From the NCBI RefSeq assembly GCF_010614725.1, contig NZ_JAAEHL010000001.1, positions 372,001 through 436,000 on the forward strand: 64,000 nt of DNA, read 5' to 3'. The notes beneath the pieces were generated by a model that saw only the letters and a list, made by a program, of their open reading frames with translations, was not told the DNA's origin and did not search any database. Shown one piece after another: positions 36,429-46,822 of the stretch (positions are counted from its first letter, which is position 1; the number at the start of each line of letters is the position of its first letter). Made by a program: the position numbers and the translations under genes. The stretch comes from Flavobacterium ajazii (lineage in GTDB: Bacteria; Bacteroidota; Bacteroidia; Flavobacteriales; Flavobacteriaceae).

Positions 36429-37127
36429 TTAGCAAATCAACAGCAATCGATATTCGCCATAGTTTTCTTTTGGTGCTCTATGAATACAAGGCAGAACTTG
36501 TTGTTTTGGATGGTCTACAGCCAGACGCCAAAGATGCATTTGTCCTAAATTAATGGGCTCTGCATCTTCATGCAGCTGATAATGTAAATCAAAGTAATTT
36601 TCTTTTAAAAAGTCTTCAAACTCTGCCTCTTCTCCATCATGGAGTTCTTTTAGCTTTACCCGGATTTCCGGAATTAAAATTTTCTGTTCTGCCTGCGAAT
36701 TGGATACAATATCACTTGCCGCTCCATGATAGGTACATAAAAAAGTATCTGTTGCAATGGGAGATCGATCGACATGAAATGAATATACATCTGTAGATAT
36801 AAAATCAAATTCATTATCACGCTCATAGCATTTTAGTAAATTAAGAACCGGCGAGGCTCCAAAATCTGTCAGTAACTGTAAATCATTTAAAATTATTTCC
36901 CTTGCTATATTCCCTTTTTCTGATAGTTGAAGTGTCATTAAATCTTTTGGAGAAACTTCTGTTATGTTCTCCTTTAAACTTAATTTATTCACAATTTCTT
37001 TAAAATCGCCATCTAAATTTCTGTACCAGCACAATGCATTTACTTCTCCCTTGAAATCTGTATGTACAAGCTCAGAGAAAGTAGATACTATACTAATTTG
37101 ATTGCTGGCAGAAAATGTATCACTCAT
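36429..37127 (-). CDS. DUF1826 family protein
   Basis: A 232-aa cytoplasmic protein matching DUF1826 by YSFHVDRSPIATDTFLCTYHGAA in the middle and the C-terminal GQMHLWRLAVDHPKQQVLPCIHRAP. The conserved His, Asp and later His are spaced as in 2-oxoglutarate/iron-dependent dioxygenase-like beta-sandwiches, so a metal role is possible, but no activity is established. A possible -7 box TATTTTTG lies on the minus strand at 37166-37173. Confidence 0.75.
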   Translation of the reverse strand: MSDTFSASNQISIVSTFSELVHTDFKGEVNALCWYRNLDGDFKEIVNKLSLKENITEVSPKDLMTLQLSEKGNIAREIILNDLQLLTDFGASPVLNLLKCYERDNEFDFISTDVYSFHVDRSPIATDTFLCTYHGAASDIVSNSQAEQKILIPEIRVKLKELHDGEEAEFEDFLKENYFDLHYQLHEDAEPINLGQMHLWRLAVDHPKQQVLPCIHRAPKENYGEYRLLLIC

Positions 37128-37298
37128 TGCATTATGATATTAAGAGATTAGTTATTCATAAATTACAAAAATATGTAATAGTCGTCAGTTGCGGCATTTT
37201 TAAATTTAGATTTGTGACACATTCATGTCTGTTACTATTCAAAAACAAAACATTAGCAAAATAAAGATTTTACAGGTTAGATTCTAAATATAGTAAAG

Positions 37299-37340
37299 AT
37301 AAAAACCCTATCAGAAATTTTAACTTCTAATAGGGTTTAA
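37299..37340 (-). terminator. Intrinsic terminator of the pectinase gene
   Basis: AAACCCTATCAGAA pairs with TTCTAATAGGGTTT with one mismatch; on the minus strand the stem is followed by a short T run. It lies about 30 nt after the stop codon. Confidence 0.8.
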
Positions 37341-37367
37341 CATAAAAAGTACTTAAGCTTATAAAAC

Positions 37368-40300
37368 TTATTCTTTGATAATGGTTTTATTTATAACTCC
37401 CTTATCTGTCAATATTTTAACTATATATGTCCCCGCACTTGTATTGATATTCATTTTTACAATTGTATCCGTAATTTCGTTTAATGTGTAAATTTGCTGT
37501 CCAAGCATATTGAATACTAAAATCTGTTTAGCCTTTCCAATAGTACCAAGATCAATGTAAAATTCATTTTTAAATGGTACAGGATATATTTTTACTTCAG
37601 ATTTAACCTCTTCAACAGCTACATCAAGTGTACTGTCAGAAGCATCATTTTTGGATGTACTGCCGCAACTAACTGCGGTAGGATTAATTCCTTCTACCTC
37701 TATTTTATCAATATTAGCCAATCCTGATGATGTCGTAGCTTCTAATCTGATGGTATGAGTACCGGCAGAAAGCGATACTGTAACTAAAGAGCTGGAATTT
37801 TCGGCCCAGGTTGTCCAATTAGTCGTAGCATTAAAAGCTGCAGTAGCTACGGTAACGCCATCTACAATTACTTTAGCACCTCTTGCAGTAGTGCCTCCAT
37901 TAGAATATCTCCATCGAAGTATATAACTTCCGGAAGAAGTATTCACAGACCATTGAATTCCTGCACCAACTGCGTTATTTGAATTAGCAAAACCAACACC
38001 CTGGAATCCGGCATTATCACTATCTATCGTACCTTCTACAAAACAGAATCCAGTTTCATTTTCATTGATAGAAATTTCACTACTTGTTGCAACCGGATCT
38101 GTATAGTTAGCAGTTCCTGTTTGATTTTGATTGGCAGTAATTGTCGCTACTAATCCATTAATATATACTTCTAAATTAGTATATACAGAGTTAAGTGTGT
38201 AGGCTGTTCCGTCTGAAATATTGTTGCTATTCAAACCATTAGCACTTTCCCAGCTATCCGGCATTCCGTCATTATCCGTATCCGTAGGTGCTGTAGTGGA
38301 ATTGTAGGATGGCCATCCTCCAACATCAGATTGTGTATCAATCAGACCTTTAGTACTTCCATTTGATCCGGTATAAGTAAAGGTTCCATTAGTAGCTTCT
38401 GATACTATTCTGCTGTCCACGGCATCACGCTTAAGGCTTGCTCCTACGTATGCTAATACTCTGTTGTAGGCATTTGCCGCAGAATGTGTGGTCATATCTC
38501 CAAAACTATATTCAGTATTTACACGAAGCTCTGTTTTACTTTTTGAAGACGGATTAGGATCTACACCATTCCAGTTATCACCTGAAGTAGTTGAATTTGC
38601 AGTGGTATAATTTCCATTGACATAAAAACTACCCCAAACACCTGCAGGCTGTGAGTTAGAACCATCGTCCGCACTTGGAGAAATAATTCGGTCATTTACT
38701 CCTGAACCTGTTGCTGGTCCGGATTTATAATAATTATTGGTAAGATTGTACGATCCTCCTTCGGCAGCATAAGCACTGTTGCCGCCCCAGTTATAAATAA
38801 CATTATTTCTAAAATCAACCATTTCCAGATTAGGAAGCGCCGAATATCTGCTTCCGCAAAAACGGGCATTTCGACTATCATGATGAGCTAACATATTGTG
38901 ATGAAACGAAGCTTTTTTTCCTCCCCAGATTCCACCATAACCATGAGTTCCCTTATCGTGAATCGATACACGTAAACTTTCAGACATCATACACCATTGC
39001 AAAGTAAAATTCTCATTGTCATAAAATGAAGCACATTCATCTGTACTCCAGCTCATAGAGCAGTGATCAATGATAATGTTTTTATGATTTCTGCCACCAA
39101 TGGCATCTCCTTCATGCTGTGCCTGATCGCCCATACGAAAACGAAGATATCGGATAATAACATTATCAGCGTTTACATTTACTGAATAATTTTTCAGACA
39201 AATTCCGTCACCCGGGGCAGTCTGACCGGCTATGGTAATATCTCCATTGTTAATTTTCAGATCTGAATTAAGTGCAATGATTCCGGATACCTTAAACATT
39301 ACTGTTCTCGCTCCTGTTGCCGTAACAGCTGCTCTTAAACTTCCTGCACCTGAATCGTTTAGATTGGTAACATAGATTACCTGTCCGCCACGACCACCAC
39401 TGGTATAACGTCCAAAACCTTCAGCACCCGGAAATGCAGGCGAAGTAATCGCCTGAGCAGCAGCAACTTTTTGAGTCGCTGCAGTTACTGTTAAAGTCCC
39501 TGATTTTGTTGCATTTGGACTACCTCCAACTGTGGTAATTGTATAGTTAAATGTTCCGCTCACAGTTGGTTTTCCGCTAAAGGTTATGCTTTTTGCAGTA
39601 TTATCTATAGCCGCATTTATTCCGGATGGCAATCCTGATACAGTTACTGTAGTAGCATTTTCCCAATTATAATAAAAACCTGTAATTGCAGTATTTATTG
39701 CTACAGTTTGACTAGAACCTCCAGCTCCGTGCTTTATTAATGCAGCTCCTAATGTGACAGAATTAATGATCGTGTCCGGATTCCAGTTATCAGTAACCTG
39801 TGGATTGGCATTAGTTGCTTTTAAAACATTCAATTTTGAATAAGAAGCTGCCTGAGTAGCTGTCAAAATTTTTGCCCATGAAACTCTTGAAGACGGAACA
39901 TACCCTGCTCCTGAGTTATTATATTCTGCAAAACGTGCTGTAGTCTGATTGGCAGCGTTACCCCAGTCATTCCATCCTACTGCCTTAATCGCATTTGTCA
40001 TACTGGTGTTCATATAAGTAACCGATGCATAACCTCCCCATGGACGTCCAAGATCAGTAATATTACTTCCCGAACCTGTAATCTGACAATTATTGAATAC
40101 AAAACCATACGCAAGATGCGATGCGGTATTAGCAGCAGTTAAAGAGCTTCCTCCTTTAGTGTAAATCTGGCAGTTTTGAAAATAAGCAATGGCTCCTCCA
40201 AAGATAAAGTCTGTAGTACCTTCAAAATAGCAATTTTCATGATAAGATCTCCCACTGTGAGGATAATACGTATCCTGATCTCCTAAAAAACGACAGTTCT

Positions 40301-40745
40301 TAAAAACAGCCTTATCAGCAGTAGAGCGAACTGCTACAGCCTGTCCAACCGGTCCGGATGAATTAGCAAATGTAAGGTTCAATGCATAAAATCCTGCACC
40401 ATTGATGAAAGTGCTTGCTGAATTCGAGGTTCCGTAAGCAGCTCCTGTAGCAGGATTAATTTTGGATGCATAATTATTATAGGTTAAAATCGTTCCGGTT
40501 GAACTTTGCCCTATAAAGGTCAGATTGGTTTTATTTGAAGGAACAGTGATTACTTCGTAATAAGAACCATTTTTAATATAAATTGTAGTTCTGGCCGAAC
40601 TATTAGCAGGAGCTGCATTGACAGCAGCCTGTACAGTAGTATAATTTCCTGTACCATCCTTGGCAACTACAATATCATAGGTCTGTGCTTTCAGTTTTAT
40701 CGAAAAGAAAGCTAAAAAAGTTAATAGTAAAATTTTTTGTTTCAT
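37368..40745 (-). CDS. Fused CE8 pectin methylesterase - PL1 pectate lyase, T9SS-secreted
   Basis: Modular extracellular pectinase, 1125 aa from the Met at 40745 (signal peptide [20 protein letters not shown]); the longer reading from 40844 lacks a plausible start. Domains: CE8 methylesterase (about 22-310; [39 protein letters not shown] with the catalytic Asp, DLGRPWGGY); a small Ig-like linker (about 345-430); PL1 pectate lyase (about 435-860; [31 protein letters not shown]); a CBM6/35-like module (about 905-1040); and a T9SS type A tail ([15 protein letters not shown] to the end). De-esterification and lyase cleavage of homogalacturonan would act in sequence. Monocistronic, next to the DeoR-controlled operon. 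Confidence 0.93.
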   Translation of the reverse strand: MKQKILLLTFLAFFSIKLKAQTYDIVVAKDGTGNYTTVQAAVNAAPANSSARTTIYIKNGSYYEVITVPSNKTNLTFIGQSSTGTILTYNNYASKINPATGAAYGTSNSASTFINGAGFYALNLTFANSSGPVGQAVAVRSTADKAVFKNCRFLGDQDTYYPHSGRSYHENCYFEGTTDFIFGGAIAYFQNCQIYTKGGSSLTAANTASHLAYGFVFNNCQITGSGSNITDLGRPWGGYASVTYMNTSMTNAIKAVGWNDWGNAANQTTARFAEYNNSGAGYVPSSRVSWAKILTATQAASYSKLNVLKATNANPQVTDNWNPDTIINSVTLGAALIKHGAGGSSQTVAINTAITGFYYNWENATTVTVSGLPSGINAAIDNTAKSITFSGKPTVSGTFNYTITTVGGSPNATKSGTLTVTAATQKVAAAQAITSPAFPGAEGFGRYTSGGRGGQVIYVTNLNDSGAGSLRAAVTATGARTVMFKVSGIIALNSDLKINNGDITIAGQTAPGDGICLKNYSVNVNADNVIIRYLRFRMGDQAQHEGDAIGGRNHKNIIIDHCSMSWSTDECASFYDNENFTLQWCMMSESLRVSIHDKGTHGYGGIWGGKKASFHHNMLAHHDSRNARFCGSRYSALPNLEMVDFRNNVIYNWGGNSAYAAEGGSYNLTNNYYKSGPATGSGVNDRIISPSADDGSNSQPAGVWGSFYVNGNYTTANSTTSGDNWNGVDPNPSSKSKTELRVNTEYSFGDMTTHSAANAYNRVLAYVGASLKRDAVDSRIVSEATNGTFTYTGSNGSTKGLIDTQSDVGGWPSYNSTTAPTDTDNDGMPDSWESANGLNSNNISDGTAYTLNSVYTNLEVYINGLVATITANQNQTGTANYTDPVATSSEISINENETGFCFVEGTIDSDNAGFQGVGFANSNNAVGAGIQWSVNTSSGSYILRWRYSNGGTTARGAKVIVDGVTVATAAFNATTNWTTWAENSSSLVTVSLSAGTHTIRLEATTSSGLANIDKIEVEGINPTAVSCGSTSKNDASDSTLDVAVEEVKSEVKIYPVPFKNEFYIDLGTIGKAKQILVFNMLGQQIYTLNEITDTIVKMNINTSAGTYIVKILTDKGVINKTIIKE

Positions 40746-41121
40746 ACTTTTTTGGTTTTGGTTAGGGTTAGTTAATAGTTTTACAGTAAGTACTTTTCCT
40801 GTTAAAACAAAATTATAAAAAACAAATACCAAAAAAGTAGACATATTACTATTAAACAGGGGGTAAAAAATATTCTTTTTAATTATTTACAAATCAAACA
40901 ATTAAAATCTGCTATATAATTTATACAATTAATTAAAGCGATTTTTTAATTTAATAAATAAAACAACAAAAAAGAAAAAACTATTAAAATCCAAATAGAA
41001 AGTTATTTACACTTAAAAACAATCATTATTTCTTATAATTATCAGTAATTCAATAACAATTTTAAAAATTACTTTTATTTTTTCTTGTTTCAAGAAATCT
41101 AATAACCGAATAACATAATTT

Positions 41122-41171
41122 TCCTTTATTTTCTTTTACTTTGTTTTGTTTTTCTTTTATTTTCTTTTACA
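41122..41171 (+). promoter_or_regulatory. Candidate DeoR-family operator (10-bp periodic TTTTCTTTT repeats)
   Basis: CTTTATTTTCTTTTAC at 41124-41139 and CTTTTATTTTCTTTTAC at 41154-41170, about 30 bp apart. Within each, TTTTCTTTTA-like units recur at 10-bp steps. DeoR-family repressors commonly bind T-rich direct repeats spaced by one helical turn. The same pattern precedes the broken DUF1593 gene (54716-54757). Confidence 0.45.
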
Positions 41172-41221
41172 TTTGCTTAATACTTGTTTTGCATTCAGTT
41201 TAATTCATTTTGTTTTTATTT

Positions 41222-41229
41222 TATATTTG
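41222..41229 (+). promoter_or_regulatory. -7 box of the DeoR operon promoter
   Basis: TATATTTG fits TAnnTTTG and lies 24 nt before the ATG at 41254, downstream of the candidate operator. No clear -33 element at normal spacing. Confidence 0.5.
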
Positions 41230-41253
41230 TTATTCACAAATAAAACAAATAGC

Positions 41254-42015
41254 ATGTTAGCAAATCAACGAAGAGAAAAAATACTGGATCTTTTAAAAGA
41301 GGATGGTTTTGCCAAAGTAAACGATTTGGCCCGCTTATTTAAAGTTACAGAGGTAACCGTACGTCAGGACCTCGAAAAATTAGAAAGCGAAGGATTAATT
41401 CTAAAAGAACATGGAGGTGCAAGTATAAAAAATGTTGAAGATCAGGTGCGAAGTTTTTCTTTACAGCGACAGGAAAATCTCGAGCAAAAATCGGCTATTG
41501 CCCAGAAATGCCTTGAATTCATAGAAAATGGAGATACTATTATTCTGGATTCCGGATCAACAACAACAGAAATTGCAAAAAGATTAAAAGGTCTTAAACA
41601 ATTAACCGTGATTACTAATGCATTAAACATAGCATTATTACTGGGAGCAGATCCCGATATCGAAGTCATTATGACCGGAGGCGAATTCAAACCGCCAACA
41701 TTATCGCTCACCGGACAAAAAGCTGCTGACTTTTTTAAAGGATTAAATGTTCAGAAATTATTTTTGGCCACGGCAGGAATTTCATTAAAAGCAGGACTAA
41801 CCTACCCTAGTATTAGTGATTTGGTTGTAAAAAAAGCAATGATCGAAGCCGCAGAAGTAACGTATCTGGTAGCCGATAGTACTAAAATGGGTAAAAGTGC
41901 ATTAGCTAGTCTAGGAGCCTTATCGCTAATTGATTACATCATTACGGATGATAATATAGAGGAAAAACATAAAGAAGTATTTAGAGAAAACGAAATTGAA
42001 GTAATAGTAGCATAG
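41254..42015 (+). CDS. DeoR-family sugar-operon repressor
   Basis: A 253-aa transcription regulator from the ATG at 41254 (MLANQRREKILDLLKEDGFA); the reading from 41146 would begin inside the promoter. N-terminal winged helix (about 5-58; VNDLARLFKVTEVTVRQDLEKL and EGLILKEHGGA) and a C-terminal DeoR effector domain (about 75-230; GDTIILDSGSTTTEIAKRL, VIMTGGEFKPPTLSLTG, LFLATAGISLKAGLTYPS), which senses a phosphorylated sugar intermediate. First gene of the sugar operon, so probably autoregulated. Likely ligand: the sugar phosphate made by the FGGY kinase at the end of the operon. Confidence 0.93.
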   Translation: MLANQRREKILDLLKEDGFAKVNDLARLFKVTEVTVRQDLEKLESEGLILKEHGGASIKNVEDQVRSFSLQRQENLEQKSAIAQKCLEFIENGDTIILDSGSTTTEIAKRLKGLKQLTVITNALNIALLLGADPDIEVIMTGGEFKPPTLSLTGQKAADFFKGLNVQKLFLATAGISLKAGLTYPSISDLVVKKAMIEAAEVTYLVADSTKMGKSALASLGALSLIDYIITDDNIEEKHKEVFRENEIEVIVA

Positions 42016-42036
42016 AAAATTTTTAATTAATAATAA

Positions 42037-43440
42037 ATGACAACATCAACATTAGGAGTAATCATTGGAAACAGAGATTTTTTTCCAGATAGTTTAGTAG
42101 AAAAAGCCAGGTTTGAAATTATCGAAGTTTTTGCCCAATTAAATATTAAGCCTATTTTATTAGACAGCACTGACACCAAACTTGGTGGTGTAGAAACGTA
42201 TAAAGAAGCACAAAAATGCGCTGATTTATTCAAAAAACACCAGGATGAAATTATGGGAGTTTTAGTATTGCTGCCTAATTTCGGAGATGAAAAAGGTGTA
42301 GCAGATACTTTAAAACTGGCTAATTTAAATGTTCCTGTTCTAATTCAGGCATACCCTGATGAATTAACCAAAATGAATGTAGTCAACAGACGTGATTCCT
42401 GGTGTGGAAAAATTTCAGTCTGCAATAATTTATATCAGTACGGAATAAAATACTCGCTCACAAGTCAACACGTTATGAGTCCGTCTGATCCTGTCTTTCA
42501 CAAAGACTTATTAGATTTCACAGCAGTTTGTCGGGTTGTAAAAGGAATGCGCAACGTGCGTATCGGTGCTATCGGCGCAAGACCGGGAGCATTTAATACG
42601 GTTCGTTATTCTGAAAAGATATTACAAAGAAATGGCATTACGGTAACTACAGCTGACTTATCTGAAATCTTAGGAAAAGCAAATAAATTAACTATAGAAG
42701 ACGAATCGGTTAAAAAACATTTAGAATCTATAAATGCTTACGTTCCTAATAGCAAAGCTCCTGATGAAGCTATGCTTCAAATAGCAAAATTAGATGTTGT
42801 ATTGAAAGATTTCATGGAAGAACACGCTTTGGACGCCACTGCTATTCAATGCTGGACTTCACTACAGCAAAATTATGGCTGTAATGTGTGTACAAGTATG
42901 AGTATCATGAGCGAAAATATGCTTCCAAGTGCCTGCGAGGTTGATGTAACAGGAACTTTGAGTATGTACGCCATGCAACTAGCTTCAGGTTCACCAAGTG
43001 CATTGGTAGACTGGAATAACAACTATGCTGATGATCCTGAAAAATGTGTTTTATTCCACTGTGGGAATTGGGCTAAGTCATTTCTTCCGGACATCCAGTT
43101 AAGCAACGCCCCTATTTTAGGAACTACTGTGGGAGTTGAAAATACTTATGGTGCCCTGGACGGAAGAACACCGGCAATGCCGCTTACTTACGGAAGAATC
43201 AGCACTGATGACCCAAAAGGAATTATTAAAGTATATATTGGTGAAGGCGAACTTACTGATGATCCCCTTAATACTTTTGGAAACAGAGCCGTAGCTCAAA
43301 TACCAGACTTACAAGGATTAATGCAATACGTTTGTAAAAACGGATTTGAACACCACGTAGTAATGAATGCCTCAAAAACAGCAGCAATCTTAGAAGAAGC
43401 TTTAGGAAATTATATGGGTTGGGAAGTTTACAGACACTAA
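42037..43440 (+). CDS. L-fucose isomerase-like aldose-ketose isomerase
   Basis: A 467-aa cytoplasmic enzyme of the fucose/arabinose isomerase superfamily, interconverting an aldose and its ketose with Mn2+. The C-terminal half holds the metal-site residues: Glu in SACEVDVTGTLSMYAMQLASG (near 301), Asp in ALVDWNNNYADDPEK (near 326) and His in VLFHCGNWAKSF (near 339), matching the Glu-Asp-His ligands of FucI and AraA. It is shorter than E. coli FucI (591 aa), which fits the compact group of the family whose substrates are poorly known. It lies 21 nt after the DeoR gene. The aldose imported by the RbsABC-like system downstream is the presumed substrate. Confidence 0.85.
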   Translation: MTTSTLGVIIGNRDFFPDSLVEKARFEIIEVFAQLNIKPILLDSTDTKLGGVETYKEAQKCADLFKKHQDEIMGVLVLLPNFGDEKGVADTLKLANLNVPVLIQAYPDELTKMNVVNRRDSWCGKISVCNNLYQYGIKYSLTSQHVMSPSDPVFHKDLLDFTAVCRVVKGMRNVRIGAIGARPGAFNTVRYSEKILQRNGITVTTADLSEILGKANKLTIEDESVKKHLESINAYVPNSKAPDEAMLQIAKLDVVLKDFMEEHALDATAIQCWTSLQQNYGCNVCTSMSIMSENMLPSACEVDVTGTLSMYAMQLASGSPSALVDWNNNYADDPEKCVLFHCGNWAKSFLPDIQLSNAPILGTTVGVENTYGALDGRTPAMPLTYGRISTDDPKGIIKVYIGEGELTDDPLNTFGNRAVAQIPDLQGLMQYVCKNGFEHHVVMNASKTAAILEEALGNYMGWEVYRH

Positions 43441-43491
43441 ACTGGATTAATTATATAGTTTACGAAGTTTACAAACACTAAATAAATTAAA

Positions 43492-44331
43492 ATGCACATT
43501 GCAGAATTAAAACGAAAGTCAATAGAGAGTAGAAAAAAAATACTCAAATATATCTATAATGCCAAAGCAGGTCATACAGGAGGAAGTTTGTCTATTATAG
43601 ATATTCTGAATGTATTGTACAACAATGTCATGAACGTTTCTCCGGAGAATTTCAAATCTAAAACCAGAGATGTATTTGTTCAAAGCAAAGGACATTGTGT
43701 TGAAGCATTATATGTAGTTTTAGCTGATAAAGGTTTTTTCCCTGAAGAAGATTTATTATCACTCTGCAAATATAATTCCCCATACATAGGACATCCAACC
43801 AAATCTATTCCCGGCATTGAACAAAATACCGGCGGATTAGGACATGGTTTGCCTATTTGTGCAGGAGCCGCTTTAGCAGCAAAAAGAGACTGCTCAGGAG
43901 TAAAAGTGTTTACTGTTTTAGGTGACGGTGAAATGGCAGAAGGTTCAAACTGGGAAGCTATGATGTTTGCCTCGCACTACAAATTAGATAATCTCTGTGC
44001 TATTTTAGACTATAATAAACTTCAAATTACAGCTCCAAATGCTGACGTCATGGGCTTAGAACCAATAGATAAAAAACTCGAAGCTTTTGGCTGGGCAGTA
44101 ACTCATGTCGATGGTCATAATTTGGAAGAACTTTCGCAAACGCTTAATAATTTACCCTTAGTAAGTGGAAAACCAACTTTTATTATAGCGCATACCACTA
44201 AAGGAAAAGGAATCAGTTATATGGAAAACGTATTGAAATGGCACCATGGCGTTCCTTCAAAAGAACAATACGACCTGGCTATTGAAGAATTAGACAAACA
44301 ATTACAAGAACTCGAAACTGTTTTAAAATAA
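43492..44331 (+). CDS. Transketolase, N-terminal (TPP-binding) subunit
   Basis: First half of a split thiamine-diphosphate transketolase, 279 aa. It shows KAGHTGGSLSIIDILNVLY, GQ/K-G-H-type FVQSKGHCVEALYVVL, NTGGLGHGLPICAGAALAAK and the TPP motif GDGEMAEGSNWEAMMFASHY ending in Asn-Lys (DYNKLQI). The stop TAA overlaps the start of the C-terminal subunit (TAATG), so the two are co-translated. A dedicated split transketolase in a sugar operon points to two-carbon transfer from a ketose phosphate as a catabolic step, as in the apulose-4-phosphate transketolase AptAB. Confidence 0.93.
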   Translation: MHIAELKRKSIESRKKILKYIYNAKAGHTGGSLSIIDILNVLYNNVMNVSPENFKSKTRDVFVQSKGHCVEALYVVLADKGFFPEEDLLSLCKYNSPYIGHPTKSIPGIEQNTGGLGHGLPICAGAALAAKRDCSGVKVFTVLGDGEMAEGSNWEAMMFASHYKLDNLCAILDYNKLQITAPNADVMGLEPIDKKLEAFGWAVTHVDGHNLEELSQTLNNLPLVSGKPTFIIAHTTKGKGISYMENVLKWHHGVPSKEQYDLAIEELDKQLQELETVLK

Positions 44332-45287
44332 TGGAAGAAATAAAAAGAACTGATGCCGCGAACCTCGAAGTTTTTTCTGAAGTTCTTCAGTCATTAGCAG
44401 CAACAGACAGGGATATTACAGTTGTCACAAGTGATTCTCGTGGCTCTGGAAAGCTCGTGCCATTTGGTCAAAAATATCCTGAACAAATTGTTGAAGTGGG
44501 TATTGCCGAACAAAATCTTGTAGGTGTTGCTACGGGATTAGCCAGTATGGGTAAAAAAGCATTTGCCGTCTCCCCAGCCTGTTTTCTTACAGCGCGGGCA
44601 TTAGAACAAATTAAGAATGATGTTGCTTATTCTGACAATGCTGTAAAATTAATTGGTATAAGTGCCGGAGTTAGTTATGGTGCTCTAGGAACCACACACC
44701 ACAGTTTACATGATTATGCGGTATTGAGAGCAATCAATAACATTGCTATTGTAGCACCTGCAGACAATTTTGAAACTGCTGAAGCCATCAAACAGGCAGC
44801 CAAAATGCAAAGTCCCATATACCTGCGTTTTGGTAAAAAAGTGATGCCTGCAAATCTTAATCCAAACAGAACAGATTTTAAAATTGGCAAAGGACGTATC
44901 ATTCAGGAAGGAAGTGATTTAACGTTTATCGCCACAGGTGAAGCTGTACTTCCTTGTGTTGAAGCCGCTAAACTTCTGGGAAAAGAATATAATATTAGCT
45001 GTAAAATAATCAGTCTGCACACCATTAAACCTTTGGATACAGAATTATTATTGGCTGCAGCCGAAAATAAAAAGCCTATTATTACTGTCGAAGAACATTC
45101 CATCAATGGAGGATTAGGCGAAGCCGTTGCTTCTTTATTATTCCAAAATGAATGCACTAATAAATTTAAAATCGTAGGATTGCCGGATGATCATACCGTT
45201 TCGGGTTCGCAAACTGAAATTTTCAATCATTATGGCATATCAGCTGATGGATTAAAAAATACCGCTTTAAACCTGTTAAACCTATGA
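44331..45287 (+). CDS. Transketolase, C-terminal (pyrimidine) subunit
   Basis: Second half of the split transketolase, 318 aa, with the pyrimidine-binding domain (VTSDSRGSGKLVPFGQKYP, VEVGIAEQNLVGVATGLASMGK with the catalytic Glu, FLTARALEQIKNDVAYSDNAVKLIG, GALGTTHHSLHDYAVLR) and the C-terminal transketolase domain (ITVEEHSINGGLGEAVASLL, GLPDDHTVSGSQTEI). It overlaps both neighbours: TAATG with the N-terminal subunit and ATGA with the binding-protein gene, evidence for a tight operon. Confidence 0.93.
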   Translation: MEEIKRTDAANLEVFSEVLQSLAATDRDITVVTSDSRGSGKLVPFGQKYPEQIVEVGIAEQNLVGVATGLASMGKKAFAVSPACFLTARALEQIKNDVAYSDNAVKLIGISAGVSYGALGTTHHSLHDYAVLRAINNIAIVAPADNFETAEAIKQAAKMQSPIYLRFGKKVMPANLNPNRTDFKIGKGRIIQEGSDLTFIATGEAVLPCVEAAKLLGKEYNISCKIISLHTIKPLDTELLLAAAENKKPIITVEEHSINGGLGEAVASLLFQNECTNKFKIVGLPDDHTVSGSQTEIFNHYGISADGLKNTALNLLNL

Positions 45288-46204
45288 AGATAAAACACTT
45301 TTCCTTAGTGCTTATAGCATTTATTTTAGTTTTAGGCTGCTCTTCAAAAGAAAAAGCTGAGAAACCTAAAATTGCAGTCGTGGTTTCTACATTAAATAAT
45401 CCGTGGTTTGTGATGCTGGCAGAATCAGCAGCTGAAAATGCCCGAAAATTAGGATATGAAGCCAAAATATTTGATTCACAAAACAATCCCGCTGTCGAAT
45501 CAGATAATTTTGAAAATCTTATTTCTTCGGGTTATGATGCCATTCTTTTAAACCCAACAGATTCAGACGGCTCAATTTCGAGTATCTTAAAAGCTAAAAC
45601 GGCAGGAATTCCTGTTTTTTGTATGGACAGAGAAGTAAACGTCGATGATGCAGCAACAAGCCAGATTCTTTCTGACAACTATTCGGGTTGTGTTGCTATC
45701 GGAATCGAATTTGTAAAAGAATTAAAAGAAAAGGGAAAGTATGTTGAAATCTTAGGACTTGTAGGCGACAATAATACGTGGGCGAGATCAAAAGGGTTTC
45801 ATTCAGTTGTGGATAACTTTCCCAACCTAAAAATGGTGGCACAACAAAGCGGCAATTTTGACCGGACTAAAGCTATGGAAGTTTTAGAAACGATTATGCA
45901 GGCAAATCCTGATATCGATGCTGTTTTTTGTGGCAATGATGCTATGGCAATGGGAGCTTTTCAGGCTTTACAAGCTTCGGGAAAGGAATATAAAGTGAAA
46001 ATTTTTGGGTTTGATGGCGCTGGTGATGTAGTGGAGAAAATCAGGGAAAAGAAAATTGTCGCTACAGGCATGCAGTTTCCTAAAGTAATGGCTAAGACAG
46101 CAGCTCAATATGCAGATGAATATTTTAAAGGAAGAAAAGTATTTCCTCAAAGAGTTCCGGTAGAAGTTGAACTGATCAATGCATCAAATATAAAAGACTA
46201 TTAA
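45284..46204 (+). CDS. RbsB-type sugar-binding lipoprotein (ABC importer)
   Basis: Periplasmic-binding-protein-like lipoprotein, 306 aa (ILVLGCSSK, lipobox Cys19), of the ribose/galactose-binding family. Features: KIAVVVSTLNNPWFVMLAESAAENARKLGYEAKIFDSQN, YDAILLNPTDSDGSISSILKAKTAGIPVFCMDREV, NNTWARSKGFHSVV, AVFCGNDAMAMGAFQAL and KIFGFDGAGDVVEKIRE. These include the usual pentose/hexose contacts (Asn, Asp, Arg). Because it is tethered to the inner membrane it delivers its sugar from the periplasm to the RbsC-like permease. The ligand is not assignable by eye. RbsB-type proteins that bind D-apiose are known. Confidence 0.92.
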   Translation: MKIKHFSLVLIAFILVLGCSSKEKAEKPKIAVVVSTLNNPWFVMLAESAAENARKLGYEAKIFDSQNNPAVESDNFENLISSGYDAILLNPTDSDGSISSILKAKTAGIPVFCMDREVNVDDAATSQILSDNYSGCVAIGIEFVKELKEKGKYVEILGLVGDNNTWARSKGFHSVVDNFPNLKMVAQQSGNFDRTKAMEVLETIMQANPDIDAVFCGNDAMAMGAFQALQASGKEYKVKIFGFDGAGDVVEKIREKKIVATGMQFPKVMAKTAAQYADEYFKGRKVFPQRVPVEVELINASNIKDY

Positions 46205-46206
46205 AG

Positions 46207-46821
46207 ATGAAAAAAAAGTATATTTATATTTTAGCCTTTCTTATAATAGCCATTTTAGGGTACAATTCTGTTTATTTTAAAAAACTGAGTGATATAAAAA
46301 AAGTAAAAAAGGAATCCTTTGACTTTAAAGCATTCGCTGATTCAATTTATTACAAAGGCATTTTGAAAAGCAAAAAGACGATTGCTTTGACTGATCTGAT
46401 CGCTTCAATAAGAGCAAATCAGGAAGCCGCCTTTAAAAAACATGGTAACAGGTTAGGTATAGGGAATTCAGCTTATTTTATGATCAAAAGCACCGGAAAA
46501 ATAATCGATATCAAAGATGGTATTTACACGATTGCTGATAAAAAAAACGGTGTGGTTTTCATTGACACCAAATACATCTTCGGAAATGATTTAAGAGATG
46601 CCTCAGGTCTAGTGAAACTAACTGATTTTAAAACTAATGCTCAATTTAACAAAGTATCTGAGAGTTTAAATGAGATTGTCCGAAATGAAATTATCCCTAA
46701 AGAAACTAAAAATGTAAAATTAGGTGATAGTATTTCATTTTCTGGAGCCATCAAATTAAATAAGAAACAGACTTTGTTTACTGACCTTTTAATTATTCCG
46801 TCACAAATTAAACTTCAGTAA
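46207..46821 (+). CDS. DUF2291 family periplasmic protein
   Basis: A 204-aa protein with one N-terminal membrane anchor (YIYILAFLIIAILGYNSVYF) and a DUF2291 domain (FKAFADSIYYKGILKSKKTIALTDLIASIRANQ, GNSAYFMIKSTGKIIDIKDGIYTI, and FSGAIKLNKKQTLFTDLLIIP, an OB-like barrel). DUF2291 genes are typically found beside ribose-type ABC importers, so an accessory role in that transport system is likely but not characterised to my knowledge. It is 2 nt after the binding-protein gene and 1 nt before the ATPase. Confidence 0.82.
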   Translation: MKKKYIYILAFLIIAILGYNSVYFKKLSDIKKVKKESFDFKAFADSIYYKGILKSKKTIALTDLIASIRANQEAAFKKHGNRLGIGNSAYFMIKSTGKIIDIKDGIYTIADKKNGVVFIDTKYIFGNDLRDASGLVKLTDFKTNAQFNKVSESLNEIVRNEIIPKETKNVKLGDSISFSGAIKLNKKQTLFTDLLIIPSQIKLQ

Positions 46822-46822
46822 A

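Larger units (their letters stand above)
40746..41253. other. Divergent control region between pectinase and DeoR operon
   Basis: About 510 bp without a gene. It contains a possible pectinase -7 box on the minus strand (TAATTTTG, 40808-40815), the T-rich periodic repeats at 41122-41171 and the DeoR-gene -7 box at 41222-41229. Confidence 0.7.

Noticed and set aside
43492-45287. Split transketolase considered as a sulfoquinovose (SqwGH) system
   Set aside because: The sulfo-transketolase pathway uses no FGGY kinase and no sulfo-sugar genes are seen nearby; a kinase-dependent ketose route fits better.
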